Origin: Rhodoferax sp.
GTDB lineage: Bacteria; Pseudomonadota; Gammaproteobacteria; Burkholderiales; Burkholderiaceae_C
NCBI RefSeq assembly: GCF_030653815.1
Contig: NZ_JAURYQ010000028.1
Location: 1-58,587, forward strand
Reading direction: 5' to 3'
Length of the DNA stretch: 58,587 bases
The notes under the pieces were generated by a model. It saw nothing but the letters and a program-made list of their open reading frames with translations. It was not told the DNA's origin and did not search any database. Positions 50,047 through 58,587 of the stretch are shown in pieces. Each line of letters begins with the position of its first letter. Positions within the stretch are counted from its first letter, which is position 1. The position numbers were made by a program, and so were the translations under genes.

Positions 50047-51489
50047 TCAGTCCATCAGGTCAAACACCGCAATACTCTCAACATGGGCGGTGTGCGGAAA
50101 CATGTTGACCATGCCGGCACCGCTGCAGCGGTAGCCCGCCTGGTGCACCAGCAAGTCAGCATCACGGGCCAAGGTTGACGGGTTGCAGCTGACATAAACA
50201 ATGCGTTTGGGCGGCTGCCAGGCATTTGCTCCCGGCGTGGCCGGTTCCTCTGACAAGCCCAATTTTTGCTGATGCAGGCTGGCCAATGAACGTGCCAGGG
50301 CAAAGGCGCCTTCACGTGGTGGGTCGACCAGCCATTTGTCGGCAACACCATCTGCAATGAGGAGCTCGGGCGTCATCTCGAACAGATTCCGGGCGGCAAA
50401 TTCAGTTGCAGCCAGGGTGTTGCCGGGCCGGGTTGAAGCCTTGTTTCTCAGGTAGTTGTCGCGTGACCGGGCGACCAGCGTTTCACTGCCCTCAATGCCG
50501 AGCACCTCGCGCGCCTGGGTTGCCAAGGGCAAGGTGAAATTGCCCAAACCACAAAACCAGTCAATCACGCGCTCGTCGGCCTGCGCGTCGAGCAGGCGCA
50601 GCGCGCGCGACACCAGCACCCGGTTGATCTGCGGATTGACCTGGGTGAAATCGGTCGGTTTGAACGGCATGATGATGCCAAACTCGGGCAAGGCGTAACT
50701 CAGCAGTTCACCACCTTCATCGAGCAAACACACGGTTTCTGGCCCCTTGGACTGCAACCACCACTGCACACCCGCATGCTGACGGGCAAATTCGCGCAGC
50801 CGGGTCAAATCAGCGGCGCTCAGGGGCTCGAGGTGACGCAACACCAGGGCCGTGACGCTGTCGCCGCAGGCCAATTCAATTTGGGGAATGGTCTCGACGG
50901 CATCAAGCGAGGCAATCAGCGCACGCAAAGGCATCAGCATGGCGTCAACGTGTGGCGGCAGCACCGGACACACCTGCATGTCGGCCACATAACGGCTCTT
51001 GCGCTCGTGAAAACCCACCAGCACCGCGCCTTTTTTACGCACATAACGCACCGACAAGCGGGCGCGGTAGCGGTAACCCCAGGCCGGACCTTCGATCGGG
51101 CGAAAAATGGTCTCGGGCTTGAGTTTGCCCAGGTGCCATAAATTGTCTTCCAGCGCGCGCTGTTTGACGGCGACCTGCGTGCTCATGTGCACATGCTGCA
51201 TCTTGCAGCCACCACAGGAACCCTGATGCAGGCCGAAATGCGGGCAATGGGGTTCCACCCTTTGGGAAGACTCGCGGTGCACAACGGTGAGCGTGCCGCG
51301 CTCCCAACTGTGCTTGGTGCGGTTGATATTGGCACTGACATACTCAAACGGCAGCGCACCTTCAATGAACACCACTTTGCCGTCGGCCTTGTGGGCCACG
51401 CCCTGGGCTTCCAGGTCGAGCGACTCCACATAGAGCCAGTCGGCAGGCACGGCAGCTTGGGCTGCCGTGGGATCAGTCGGTTCAATCAT
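50047..51489 (-). CDS. rlmD: 23S rRNA (uracil-1939-C5)-methyltransferase
   Basis: A 480-residue SAM-dependent enzyme with an N-terminal TRAM domain and an iron-sulfur cluster site ([14 protein letters not shown] plus the later VCP cysteine). The methylase has [22 protein letters not shown], and the catalytic Cys in [12 protein letters not shown]. Begins 53 bases after nlpD on the same strand, at a place where many beta/gamma-proteobacteria have rpoS. Confidence 0.95.
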   Translation of the reverse strand: MIEPTDPTAAQAAVPADWLYVESLDLEAQGVAHKADGKVVFIEGALPFEYVSANINRTKHSWERGTLTVVHRESSQRVEPHCPHFGLHQGSCGGCKMQHVHMSTQVAVKQRALEDNLWHLGKLKPETIFRPIEGPAWGYRYRARLSVRYVRKKGAVLVGFHERKSRYVADMQVCPVLPPHVDAMLMPLRALIASLDAVETIPQIELACGDSVTALVLRHLEPLSAADLTRLREFARQHAGVQWWLQSKGPETVCLLDEGGELLSYALPEFGIIMPFKPTDFTQVNPQINRVLVSRALRLLDAQADERVIDWFCGLGNFTLPLATQAREVLGIEGSETLVARSRDNYLRNKASTRPGNTLAATEFAARNLFEMTPELLIADGVADKWLVDPPREGAFALARSLASLHQQKLGLSEEPATPGANAWQPPKRIVYVSCNPSTLARDADLLVHQAGYRCSGAGMVNMFPHTAHVESIAVFDLMD

Positions 51490-51542
51490 TCAATTCAGTC
51501 TTGATGTGGCCCGACCAGCTTGGCGGGCTTGGAAGGATGGCG

Positions 51543-52388
51543 TTACCTGGCAGGCAGGTACTTGGCGGGGTCCACCGGCTTGCCCTGGCGGCGCACCTCA
51601 AAGTGCAACTTCACACGGTCGGCATCACTGTTGCCCATCTCGGCAATTTTTTGCCCTTTGAGCACCGACTGGTCTTCCTTGACCAGCAGGGTCTGGTTGT
51701 GGGCATAGGCCGTCAGATAGACATTGTTGTGCTTCAGAATGATCAGGTTGCCATAGCCGCGCAAACCGGCACCGACGTAAACCACACGGCCATCGGCAGC
51801 CGCCAGCACCGGTTCGCCCGCAGTGCCGCCAATGTCGATGCCCTTGTTCTTGACATCGTCAAAGCCGGCCAACACCGGCCCATTGGTGGGCCAGATCCAG
51901 TTGATGTCTGACTCTGACGCAGCGGCCGGGGCAGGACGGGTTTCGCTGGCAGCCGGTGTGGATGCAAGCGCCGGTGCAGGTGCTGCCGGCTGTGCCAGCG
52001 TGCCCGTGCTCACGGAGGCCCGGGACACCGCTTGCACCTGCACCTCCTGGCTGACAGGCGGTACCACCCGCAGGACCTGACCCACTTCAATGCGGTTCGG
52101 GTTTTCCACCTGGCTCCAGAGCGCGATGTCACGCGGGCTTTGGCCGTTTTCAAGGGCGATGCGCGTCAGAGTATCGCCCGGCTTGACGGTGTAATACCCC
52201 GGCTTGCCCGCATGCTCGAACCCTTGGGGTGGCTTGACGCTCGGCACGACGCCAATCACATCACCTGCCCGGGTCACCCGCTCCTCCACCGGTGCGCGGT
52301 TGATGCTTCTGGAGCCGCAGGCCACCAAAGTCAACAACACGCACGTCACTGCCAGGGACAAGCCCAAACGTCGCTTCAAAACCGTCAT
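51543..52388 (-). CDS. nlpD: NlpD-like lipoprotein (LysM plus degenerate M23 peptidase)
   Basis: A 281-residue envelope protein with lipobox LVAC (Cys24), a LysM domain (about 65-109, YYTVKPGDTLTRIAL) and a C-terminal LytM/M23 domain (about 180-275). The zinc motif is broken (DVKNKGIDIGG lacks the first His), so it should activate an amidase such as AmiC and not cut peptidoglycan itself. Follows pcm at a short distance. Confidence 0.92.
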   Translation of the reverse strand: MTVLKRRLGLSLAVTCVLLTLVACGSRSINRAPVEERVTRAGDVIGVVPSVKPPQGFEHAGKPGYYTVKPGDTLTRIALENGQSPRDIALWSQVENPNRIEVGQVLRVVPPVSQEVQVQAVSRASVSTGTLAQPAAPAPALASTPAASETRPAPAAASESDINWIWPTNGPVLAGFDDVKNKGIDIGGTAGEPVLAAADGRVVYVGAGLRGYGNLIILKHNNVYLTAYAHNQTLLVKEDQSVLKGQKIAEMGNSDADRVKLHFEVRRQGKPVDPAKYLPAR

Positions 52389-52401
52389 AGATCAACCCTC
52401 A

Positions 52402-53208
52402 TCATGCAATGCCTGATTTTAAAGGGACAAAGAAAACGCCCTCCATGACCGTCTGCTGGACCCCTTGCGGCGTCTTGTCAACCACCATCAGCACCTGTTT
52501 GCCTGCGCCCGTGGCGCCCACAGAGACGGGCGCCACCAACCTGCCACCGACGGCCAACTGGTCAATCCAGGCTTGCGGCACGGCCTCGCCGCCCGCCGCG
52601 GCAATGATGCCAGCATAAGGCGCACCCCTGGCATAGCCCGGCATACCGTCACCAAACAGCAGGTGAACATTGGCCAACCTCAGATGACGCAGGTTGTCAC
52701 GCGCCTTGTCATGCAGACCGCGCAAGCGCTCCATTGAATAGACCTCATGGCACAGCAGGCTCAGCAGCGCCGTCTGATAGCCGCAGCCAGTACCAATTTC
52801 CAGCACCCGCCCCAAGGGTCCCGGGCTGCCCTGGCGCAACAAGCCAAGCATTCTGCAAACCACACCGGGTTTGGAAATGGTTTGCCCCAGGCCAATCGGC
52901 AGGCTGGTGTCTTCATAAGCCTGATTCACCAAGGCGGTATCGACAAAGCGGTGGCGCTCGATGCGGCCCATGGCCTGCAGTACGGGCGCGTCGGTCATGC
53001 CCTGCTGCGCCAGTTTGTTCACCATGCTTTGCCGTACCGCACTGGAGTCCAGCCCGACACCGTGCGCCAGATGGGTCATCGGCTTGGACGCAGGCAAGGG
53101 TCGTGCTGACGTCGCAGGTCGCAAGGGGGCAACTGGCGCCTTGGGCACCGCCAACCTGGCTGGGAAACCAGGCCGAAGCTTGGCACGGCTCGGGTCGGGT
53201 TGTGTCAT
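52402..53208 (-). CDS. pcm: Protein-L-isoaspartate O-methyltransferase
   Basis: A 268-residue SAM-dependent repair enzyme for damaged aspartyl/asparaginyl residues. Motif I is VLEIGTGCGYQTALLSLL; the substrate-loop region has PIGLGQTISKPGVVCRML. A basic, Pro/Ala-rich N-terminal extension of about 45 residues precedes the usual start and may be partly untranslated. The first codon overlaps the surE stop. Confidence 0.93.
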   Translation of the reverse strand: MTQPDPSRAKLRPGFPARLAVPKAPVAPLRPATSARPLPASKPMTHLAHGVGLDSSAVRQSMVNKLAQQGMTDAPVLQAMGRIERHRFVDTALVNQAYEDTSLPIGLGQTISKPGVVCRMLGLLRQGSPGPLGRVLEIGTGCGYQTALLSLLCHEVYSMERLRGLHDKARDNLRHLRLANVHLLFGDGMPGYARGAPYAGIIAAAGGEAVPQAWIDQLAVGGRLVAPVSVGATGAGKQVLMVVDKTPQGVQQTVMEGVFFVPLKSGIA

Positions 53209-53978
53209 CAGTCGACTGAATCGGCCAGCTTGGCGGCTGTTTGCGCCCAGTAACCCAGATGGTCATGATCGGTCAGATCGACCTTGAGCGGCGTCATGGC
53301 GATGTGGCCTTGCGCTGTGGCAGAGAAGTCGGTGCCCTCGGCGTCATCCTTGGCCTGGCCGGCTGCTCCAATCCAGTACATGGTCTCGCCACGCGGGCTC
53401 ATCTGCGTGATGACTTTTTCTGCGGAATGGCGCCGTCCCAGGCGGCACAGCTTCAGATGCCCCATTTCCGCCAGGGGCAAATTGGGGATGTTGACATTGA
53501 GCAACCAGGGCGTGTGACCGATCAGGTTCTGCTGTCCCATCTGCAGCACCAGGTCACGCGCCTTGATGGCTGCGGCGTCCAGATGGTGCCAGTCCCGCTC
53601 CACCTGGGAAAACGCGATGGCCGGAATACCAAACAGATAACCCTCCATGGCGGCACCCACGGTGCCGGAATAAATGGTGTCGTCACCCATGTTGGCGCCG
53701 TTGTTGATGCCTGCCAGCACCAGGTCCGGGCGGTAATCCAGCAGCCCAGTCAGGGCGATGTGGACACAATCAGCCGGCGTGCCGTTGACATAGCGGAAAC
53801 CATTGGCCGCACGCTGCACATACAGCGGTGTGTGCAGGGTCAGCGCATTGGACTTGGCGCTGTTGTTGTGCTCCGGCGCCACCACTTCGACGGTGGCGAC
53901 GTCTTTCAACGCCTCGTACAGCGCCACAATGCCGGGTGCCCGAAAACCATCGTCGTTGCAAATAAGAATTTTCATCAT
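53208..53978 (-). CDS. surE: 5'/3'-nucleotidase SurE
   Basis: A 256-residue metal-dependent nucleoside monophosphate phosphatase of stationary-phase survival. Seen: ILICNDDGFRAPG with the metal Asp pair, VVAPEHNNSAKSNALTL, VLAGINNGANMGDDTIYSGTVGAAMEG. The start is ATG 53978 or the adjacent ATG 53975. Heads a surE-pcm-nlpD operon. Confidence 0.96.
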   Translation of the reverse strand: MMKILICNDDGFRAPGIVALYEALKDVATVEVVAPEHNNSAKSNALTLHTPLYVQRAANGFRYVNGTPADCVHIALTGLLDYRPDLVLAGINNGANMGDDTIYSGTVGAAMEGYLFGIPAIAFSQVERDWHHLDAAAIKARDLVLQMGQQNLIGHTPWLLNVNIPNLPLAEMGHLKLCRLGRRHSAEKVITQMSPRGETMYWIGAAGQAKDDAEGTDFSATAQGHIAMTPLKVDLTDHDHLGYWAQTAAKLADSVD

Positions 53979-54103
53979 GATGTCCGATTAGACTTGAAGT
54001 ATAGGATGCCCAAGGTGCTGGAACAGCCCTCATTCCTGTGACAGATGCCACGGCGGGTCGCGCCAAGGCGCTGTTCATTCACGTCAACGACAAGGAGCCA
54101 TTC

Positions 54104-54670
54104 ATGGATGCGATTTTCTGGATTGTGCTGGCCGTGGTGCTGCTGTATGCCATCACGCTTTACAACAGCCTGGTCAAGGTCAAGAATGCGGTGTCCAAGG
54201 CCTGGGCCAACATCGATGTGCTGCTCAAACAGCGCCATGAAGAGCTGCCCAAGCTGGTCGACACCTGCAAGCAGTACATGCAATACGAGCAAAGCACCCT
54301 GGAAAAAGTGATCCAGGCGCGCTCCAGGGTGTCAGAGGCCCGTCAATCCCACGACATGGGCGCCCTGGGTCTGGCCGAAGGCGCTTTGCGCAGTGGTCTG
54401 GGGCAATTGTTTGCGCTGGCGGAGTCTTACCCAGATCTCAAAAGCAACGAGCAGTTCCTGCACCTGCAATCGCGCATCAGCGGGCTGGAAAACGCCATTG
54501 CCGACCGGCGCGAGTTCTACAACGAAAGCGTCAACATCAACAACGTGGCCATCGCGCAGTTTCCCGATCTCGTGCTGGCGCGACTGTTCAACTTCAAGGC
54601 GTTCGAGTTGCTGAAGTTTGCAGCGACCGAGTTGCAAGACGTCGACATTGGCCAACGCTTCAAGGCTTGA
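54104..54670 (+). CDS. lemA: LemA-family protein
   Basis: A 188-residue protein with one N-terminal membrane helix (IFWIVLAVVLLYAITLYN) and a long helical bundle; LVKVKNAVSKAWANIDVLLKQRHEELPKLV is the family signature. Function unknown; often co-encoded with a GIDE or TPM-domain protein. ATG 54104 follows AAGGAG; an upstream in-frame start lacks one. The partner gene begins four bases later. Confidence 0.93.
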   Translation: MDAIFWIVLAVVLLYAITLYNSLVKVKNAVSKAWANIDVLLKQRHEELPKLVDTCKQYMQYEQSTLEKVIQARSRVSEARQSHDMGALGLAEGALRSGLGQLFALAESYPDLKSNEQFLHLQSRISGLENAIADRREFYNESVNINNVAIAQFPDLVLARLFNFKAFELLKFAATELQDVDIGQRFKA

Positions 54671-54673
54671 ACC

Positions 54674-55582
54674 ATGCTGGTGCGCGGCTTGCGCGGTCTG
54701 CAGCACTTCGGGCTCAACCTGGGTAGCCTGGCCACCGGCCTGTACTTCGCTTTGATCGCCGTGGCCGCGCAATCGGGCCCCGGTTTGCAGGCGCGCTGGT
54801 GCCTGGCGGGCGCGGCCTGGCTGGCGGGGGTGGCCTGGCTGGGCAGTTTGCGCCGCACCCGCGCCATTGCCGAACTGGCCACCTCACGCATTGCCTCCGC
54901 AGCGCAGGGCTATGTCGAGATCATGGGCCGCGCCAGCACCCAAACGGACCAGCTGATCCATACCCCGCTGGGCGGTATCGCCTGCATCTGGTACCGCTAC
55001 CGGCTGTACTCCAGGGACAACGCCAAGCGCGAATGGCGCCAGATCGACAGCGGCACCAGCAGCGCCACGTTCGACATCGTGGACGCCAGCGGCGTCTGCA
55101 GCGTCGACCCGGACCATGCCGAGGTGGTCGGCGCGCAAGCGCGCACCAGCTACCCTGGCGATGACAAGCTGGTGGAAGAATGCCTGTTCGGTGGCAGCAC
55201 GATCTACGTGCTGGGTGAGTTTTTGACCCTGGGCGGTGCCAGTTCGACCTTGAATGCACGCGAAGACGTGAGCGCCCTGCTGACCCGCTGGAAGCAGGAC
55301 CGGACTGACCTGCACCAGCGCTTTGACCTGGACCGCAATGGCACCATTGACCTGCAGGAATGGGAATTGGCCCGAAACTTGGCCACCCAGACCATCGAGC
55401 GCGAGCACCGCAGCATCCGCCAGCAAGCCGGAGTTCACTTGCTGCGGGCACCCGAAGACGGGCGACTGTTTTTGATTTCGGCGCTCTCGCCCCAGGCGCT
55501 GCGCAAGCATTTTTTACGCTGGAGCATTTTTCACCTGGCCATGACAGCCGCCGCGGTGGCGGGCTGGATCTACCTCGCTTGA
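54674..55582 (+). CDS. GIDE-domain membrane protein with an EF-hand
   Basis: A 302-residue protein. Two N-terminal helices (about 18-58), a GIDE-like (E3-ligase MULAN-type) beta domain (about 75-190; TPLGGIACIWYRYRLYSRD, TFDIVDASGVCSVDP), a canonical EF-hand loop DLDRNGTIDLQE (Asp218-Glu229 with ligands at positions 1, 3, 5 and 12), and a C-terminal helix. No RING finger, so it is not a ubiquitin ligase; the domain name comes from eukaryotic homologues. Probably calcium-sensing and acting with LemA at the membrane. Confidence 0.85.
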   Translation: MLVRGLRGLQHFGLNLGSLATGLYFALIAVAAQSGPGLQARWCLAGAAWLAGVAWLGSLRRTRAIAELATSRIASAAQGYVEIMGRASTQTDQLIHTPLGGIACIWYRYRLYSRDNAKREWRQIDSGTSSATFDIVDASGVCSVDPDHAEVVGAQARTSYPGDDKLVEECLFGGSTIYVLGEFLTLGGASSTLNAREDVSALLTRWKQDRTDLHQRFDLDRNGTIDLQEWELARNLATQTIEREHRSIRQQAGVHLLRAPEDGRLFLISALSPQALRKHFLRWSIFHLAMTAAAVAGWIYLA

Positions 55583-55590
55583 GCCAGTGA

Positions 55591-55788
55591 GGCCAAGGAC
55601 GTGAAGCACGGGTTACTCGTTCCAGAGCAGCCTATCGGGCTTCTGAAGAACAGATCAGGAGGCTGGCCTTCACGAACTTACTGACAGGTGACTTCCTTGC
55701 CAGCCTGGGTTGTTACAACTACCAGGGTTATTTGTTCAGTCGCCCGCTGCCCCTGCCGGAGTTTGAGGCCTACGCCCAAGCGAACTGA
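55591..55788 (+). pseudogene. Deletion scar of a GGDEF-EAL cyclic-di-GMP gene
   Basis: One open frame of 65 codons joins the start of a GGDEF domain (ASEEQIRRLAFTNLLTG) directly to the extreme end of an EAL domain (YQGYLFSRPLPLPEFEA) and stops at TGA 55786-55788. The whole catalytic parts of both domains are missing, so this is the in-frame scar of a large internal deletion. No start codon with a ribosome site was found. It overlaps the 3' end of the opposite hydrolase fragment. Confidence 0.75.
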
Positions 55789-56039
55789 TCAAAAACGCCA
55801 GCAACTGCGGGGATTCGGTTTGCAAGGCCTCGGTCGGGTCATGCCGCCCTGGCAGGGCCAGCAACTGCACCCGGCCATTTTGCCCGGCTGCCAGCAGACG
55901 CAGGGCATCATCAAACGGCACCATGTCGTCGTCTTCACCGTGCACCAGCAGCACCGGACAGCGCACCCGAGTCACGCTGCGAATGGGCGCAATGTCGTCA
56001 AAGCGCGCCCCGATCACGCGCTGCACATGGCGTAGCACA
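55736..56039 (-). pseudogene. Alpha/beta-hydrolase C-terminal fragment, cut by IS66
   Basis: About 100 residues of a serine-hydrolase-type fold containing the strand VLLVHGEDDDMVPFDDAL (catalytic Asp) and the His in LPGRHDPTEA. The nucleophile half is missing because the IS66 element begins at 56040; the 5' part should lie just beyond the right end of the window. Confidence 0.8.
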
Positions 56040-56059
56040 GTATGCGTCCGGCCAACACA
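56040..56059 (+). repeat. IS66 left terminal inverted repeat
   Basis: GTATGCGTCCGGCCAACACA; pairs with 58567-58586. Confidence 0.9.
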
Positions 56060-56097
56060 TATTGAAGGGGAGCTGAAATCCGGAGATAGTGTGCACG

Positions 56098-56478
56098 ATG
56101 AACATCATGCACACCATGGCGAGCGAGGCTCGCACCACCCAAGCCCGCAAGAGGCGGTTCTACAGCCCCGAACTCAAGCTGCAAGTTGTCGGGGCCTGCG
56201 CCCAGCCCGGTGCGTCCATTGCCGGGGTTGCCCTGCAGCACGGCATCAACGCCAACATCGTGCACCGCTGGTTGCGCGAACATAGCCAGGGCACACTGAT
56301 CAGGCGAGAACAGACCTTTGTGCCGGTTACCTTAAGCGCGGCCACAGAACCGGCAACGGCCCAGCCCACTGGGGACATCCGCCTTGAGGTCAAGCGAGTC
56401 AACACCACCATCGTCGTGCACTGGCCTCTTGCCGGTGGCGCCGCGTGCGCGCAGTGGCTACGCGAGTGCTTGCAGTGA
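56098..56478 (+). CDS. tnpA: IS66 TnpA (helix-turn-helix accessory protein)
   Basis: About 126 residues with RRFYSPELKLQVVGACAQPG and NANIVHRWLREH, a helix-turn-helix like the IS3/IS911 OrfA fold. ATG 56098 begins MNIMHTMASEA. The stop overlaps the GTG of the next gene. Confidence 0.88.
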   Translation: MNIMHTMASEARTTQARKRRFYSPELKLQVVGACAQPGASIAGVALQHGINANIVHRWLREHSQGTLIRREQTFVPVTLSAATEPATAQPTGDIRLEVKRVNTTIVVHWPLAGGAACAQWLRECLQ

Positions 56479-56810
56479 TCCGCATCGACGCGGTATGGTT
56501 GTCCACCGCTCCCTTGGACATGCGAGCCGGAACAGACACGGCACTGGCCCGCGTGGTGGCTGTATTCGGTTGCGCCCACCCGCACACCGCCTACCTCTTT
56601 GCCAACCGGCGCGCCAACCGCATGAAGGTGCTGGTGCATGACGGTATCGGCATCTGGCTGGCCGCCAGAAGGCTGCACCAGGGCCACTTTGTCTGGCCCG
56701 CTCAAGCGACCCAAACGCAGATCAGCTTGAGTCGAGCCCAGCTCGACGCACTGGTGCTGGGCCTGCCCTGGAGTCGCATTGGCGAGGGTGGCATCATCCG
56801 CGTGGTGTGA
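56475..56810 (+). CDS. tnpB: IS66 TnpB (Orf2) protein
   Basis: A 111-residue protein with the family segments STAPLDMRAGTD and FANRRANRMKVLVHDG..WLAARRL, of unknown role but needed for transposition in this family. GTG 56475 overlaps the tnpA stop (GTGA), indicating coupled translation. Confidence 0.92.
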   Translation: MIRIDAVWLSTAPLDMRAGTDTALARVVAVFGCAHPHTAYLFANRRANRMKVLVHDGIGIWLAARRLHQGHFVWPAQATQTQISLSRAQLDALVLGLPWSRIGEGGIIRVV

Positions 56811-56923
56811 GGCAAAAAATGACGAAAAATCAACTCTGATTTGGTACGAAAATGAAGGGAGAAAGGACTTCAAATGCAGACATGGCAATGTTGGTTCACT
56901 ATTGTTTTTGAGTCAATTGGGGA

Positions 56924-58549
56924 ATGTCAGAATGGCCCAAAACAGTTCTGTGTGGGACACTTTGCACCATGGTCCAAGCCCAAGAATCACTTCTCGATTT
57001 GAACGCAGAACAACTGCGTGAACTCGCCCTTGATTTGATCGCGCAAATCGCCCACCAGGACCAACAAATCACCAGCCTGGACCAAACCATCATCAGCAAA
57101 GACCGCGAGATCCTGTACCGCCAGGCCAAGATCGACCAGCTCACGCATGAGATGGCGGTCTTGAAGCGCTGGAAATTTGGGCGCAGCCGAGAACAACTCG
57201 ATGCTGGCCAGGCCAGCTTGCTCGATGAAACCATCGACGCCGACATCGCCGCCATTGAGCAAGAGCTCCAAGACCTCGCACCACCGGACAAAGCAGCCAA
57301 AGAACCCCGCCAGGCGCCTAAGCGCACAACCCTGCCCCCAGAGCTGCCTCGCGTTGAGTTGCACCACGAACCCGACAGCACCACCTGCACCTGCGGCTGC
57401 CAGTTGAAGCGCATCGGCGAAGACGTCAGCGAGAAGCTGGACTACACGCCGGGCGTGCTCACGGTGCAGCGCCATGTCCGTGGCAAGTGGGCCTGTTCCG
57501 AGTGCCAGACCCTGACGCAAGCGCCGGTGCCCGCCCAGATCGTCGACAAGGGCCTGCCTACCTCGGGTTTGCTGGCACAGGTGTTGGTGGCCAAGTATTC
57601 TGACCATTTGCCACTGTATCGCCAGGAGGCCATCTTCGGTCGTTCCGGCTATCCAATAGCCCGCTCCACCCTGGCGCAGTGGGTGGGCGTGTGTGGCGTG
57701 CAGTTGCAGCCACTGGTCGATGCGCTCAAGAAGTCCATGTTCCAGTCTGCCGTGCTGCATGCCGACGAAACCCCGGTGGCCATGCTCAAGCCGGGCAACA
57801 AGAAGACCCACCGGGCCTACCTCTGGGCTTATGCGCCGGGGGCCTTCGAGAACATAAAGGCCGTGGTCTACGACTTTTGCGAATCCCGCGCCGGTGAACA
57901 TGCAAGAACATTCCTGGGAGACTGGAGCGGTGGTCTGGTTTGTGACGACTTCAGTGGCTACAAAGCCAGCTTTGGTGCTGCCATCACCGAGGTGGGCTGC
58001 ATGGCGCATGCGCGGCGCAAGTTCTTTGACCTGCATGTCAGCAACAAGAGCGAGATTGCCCAACAGGCGCTGACCTACATTGGGCAGTTGTATGAGATCG
58101 AGCGGGAAGTCAAACATCTCAGTGCCGATGAGCGAGGCAGCATCCGCAAAGAAAAATCAAAACCGCTGGTTGATGCCTTGCACCAGTGGATGCTGTTACA
58201 GCGCCAACGCATTACCGATGGGACCGCCACCGCCAAAGCGCTGGACTACAGCTTGAAACGCTGGGTTGCCTTGACCCGGTTTGTGAACGACGGGCGCCTG
58301 CCCATTGACAACAACTGGATTGAGAACCAGATTCGCCCGATCGCCATAGGCCGGGGCAACTGGTTGTTCGCGGGCTCACTGCGCGCGGGCCAGCGCGCAG
58401 CTGCGGTGATGAGCCTGATCCAAAGCGCCAAGCTCAACGGGCATGACCCGTATGCCTATCTGAAGGATGTTCTGGCCCGCTTGCCGACTCAGAAGAACAG
58501 CCGAATTGATGAGCTGCTGCCGCACAATTGGTCACCGCTGATCACGTAA
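56924..58549 (+). CDS. tnpC: IS66 TnpC DDE transposase
   Basis: About 541 residues. An N-terminal leucine-zipper-like coiled coil (about 25-75), a zinc-ribbon (CTCGC then CSEC), and the catalytic Asp/Asp/Glu in LHADETP, VCDDFSG and NNWIENQIRP. ATG 56924 or the ATG 15 codons later (MVQAQES) could start it. Full length, no frameshift, so the element may still move. Confidence 0.93.
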   Translation: MSEWPKTVLCGTLCTMVQAQESLLDLNAEQLRELALDLIAQIAHQDQQITSLDQTIISKDREILYRQAKIDQLTHEMAVLKRWKFGRSREQLDAGQASLLDETIDADIAAIEQELQDLAPPDKAAKEPRQAPKRTTLPPELPRVELHHEPDSTTCTCGCQLKRIGEDVSEKLDYTPGVLTVQRHVRGKWACSECQTLTQAPVPAQIVDKGLPTSGLLAQVLVAKYSDHLPLYRQEAIFGRSGYPIARSTLAQWVGVCGVQLQPLVDALKKSMFQSAVLHADETPVAMLKPGNKKTHRAYLWAYAPGAFENIKAVVYDFCESRAGEHARTFLGDWSGGLVCDDFSGYKASFGAAITEVGCMAHARRKFFDLHVSNKSEIAQQALTYIGQLYEIEREVKHLSADERGSIRKEKSKPLVDALHQWMLLQRQRITDGTATAKALDYSLKRWVALTRFVNDGRLPIDNNWIENQIRPIAIGRGNWLFAGSLRAGQRAAAVMSLIQSAKLNGHDPYAYLKDVLARLPTQKNSRIDELLPHNWSPLIT

Positions 58550-58566
58550 CGGTTACGCCGTCAATC

Positions 58567-58586
58567 TGTGTTCGCCGGACGCATAC
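58567..58586 (-). repeat. IS66 right terminal inverted repeat
   Basis: On the minus strand GTATGCGTCCGGCGAACACA; one mismatch with the left end. Confidence 0.9.
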
Positions 58587-58587
58587 G

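Larger units (their letters stand above)
56040..58586 (+). mobile_element. Complete IS66-family insertion sequence
   Basis: A 2547-base element with 20-base terminal inverted repeats matching at 19 positions, three genes in the order tnpA-tnpB-tnpC (helix-turn-helix protein, IS66 Orf2, DDE transposase), all intact. Eight-base target duplication is the family rule; the left flank is GTAGCACA and the only base visible after the right end is G, which fits. It interrupts an alpha/beta-hydrolase gene. Confidence 0.93.

Overview
The window has two unlike parts joined at a tRNA-His gene (7154-7230). Positions 1-7150 are AT-rich with A/T-ending codons. From the tRNA onward the DNA is GC-rich with G/C-ending codons and carries a beta-proteobacterial core gene set: rpsF-priB-rpsR-rplI, pyrG-kdsA-eno-ftsB, surE-pcm-nlpD, uvrC-earP-efp and divergent ppsA/ppsR. 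Gene order and base composition suggest Burkholderiales, probably Comamonadaceae (Rhodoferax/Polaromonas-like). The left part looks like Methylophilaceae DNA. This is either transferred DNA or an assembly chimera; the sequence alone cannot decide.

Left part. xoxF (lanthanide methanol dehydrogenase, 3' end outside the window) is divergent from a MocR-type GntR/aminotransferase regulator. Next comes a secreted, acidic protein with two PepSY domains that matches the architecture of lanpepsy, the lanthanide-binding protein known from Methylobacillus. Copies of a GGTTGTATACAACC palindrome follow the regulator gene and lie upstream of the PepSY gene, so this may be a small lanthanide-response locus. 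Between 4935 and 7170 is a decayed island bounded by two copies of the tRNA-His 3' end plus its terminator. It holds a Xre/RES toxin-antitoxin pair and gene remnants.

Right part, in order: tRNA-His, ppiD, tRNA-Val, HU, an EamA transporter, pgsA, uvrC, and earP with efp (arginine-rhamnosylated EF-P system). Then come an AMP/thymidine-phosphorylase-like gene with a PRPP-synthetase-like gene, a PaaK-like ligase, a LOG protein, an MFS exporter, rmuC and a 2-hydroxyacid dehydrogenase. A ten-gene Mrp/Mbh-type cation/proton antiporter operon occupies 23862-31201. It is followed by an Ala-rich lipoprotein, roxA, an SlyD-like PPIase, dut-coaBC, pyrG-kdsA-eno-ftsB, a 6S RNA gene, a TauE/SafE exporter, the rpsF ribosomal cluster, a DUF4212-fused sodium/solute symporter, ppsA/ppsR, a TonB-like gene, a GlcG-like gene, a Bax-inhibitor-1 protein, rlmD, nlpD-pcm-surE (no rpoS beside nlpD), and lemA with a GIDE-like EF-hand protein.

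Right end. A 65-codon scar joins the start of a GGDEF domain to the end of an EAL domain. An alpha/beta-hydrolase gene is cut by a complete IS66-family element (56040-58586). Almost all long reading frames antisense to these genes are by-products of GC-rich third codon positions and are not listed.
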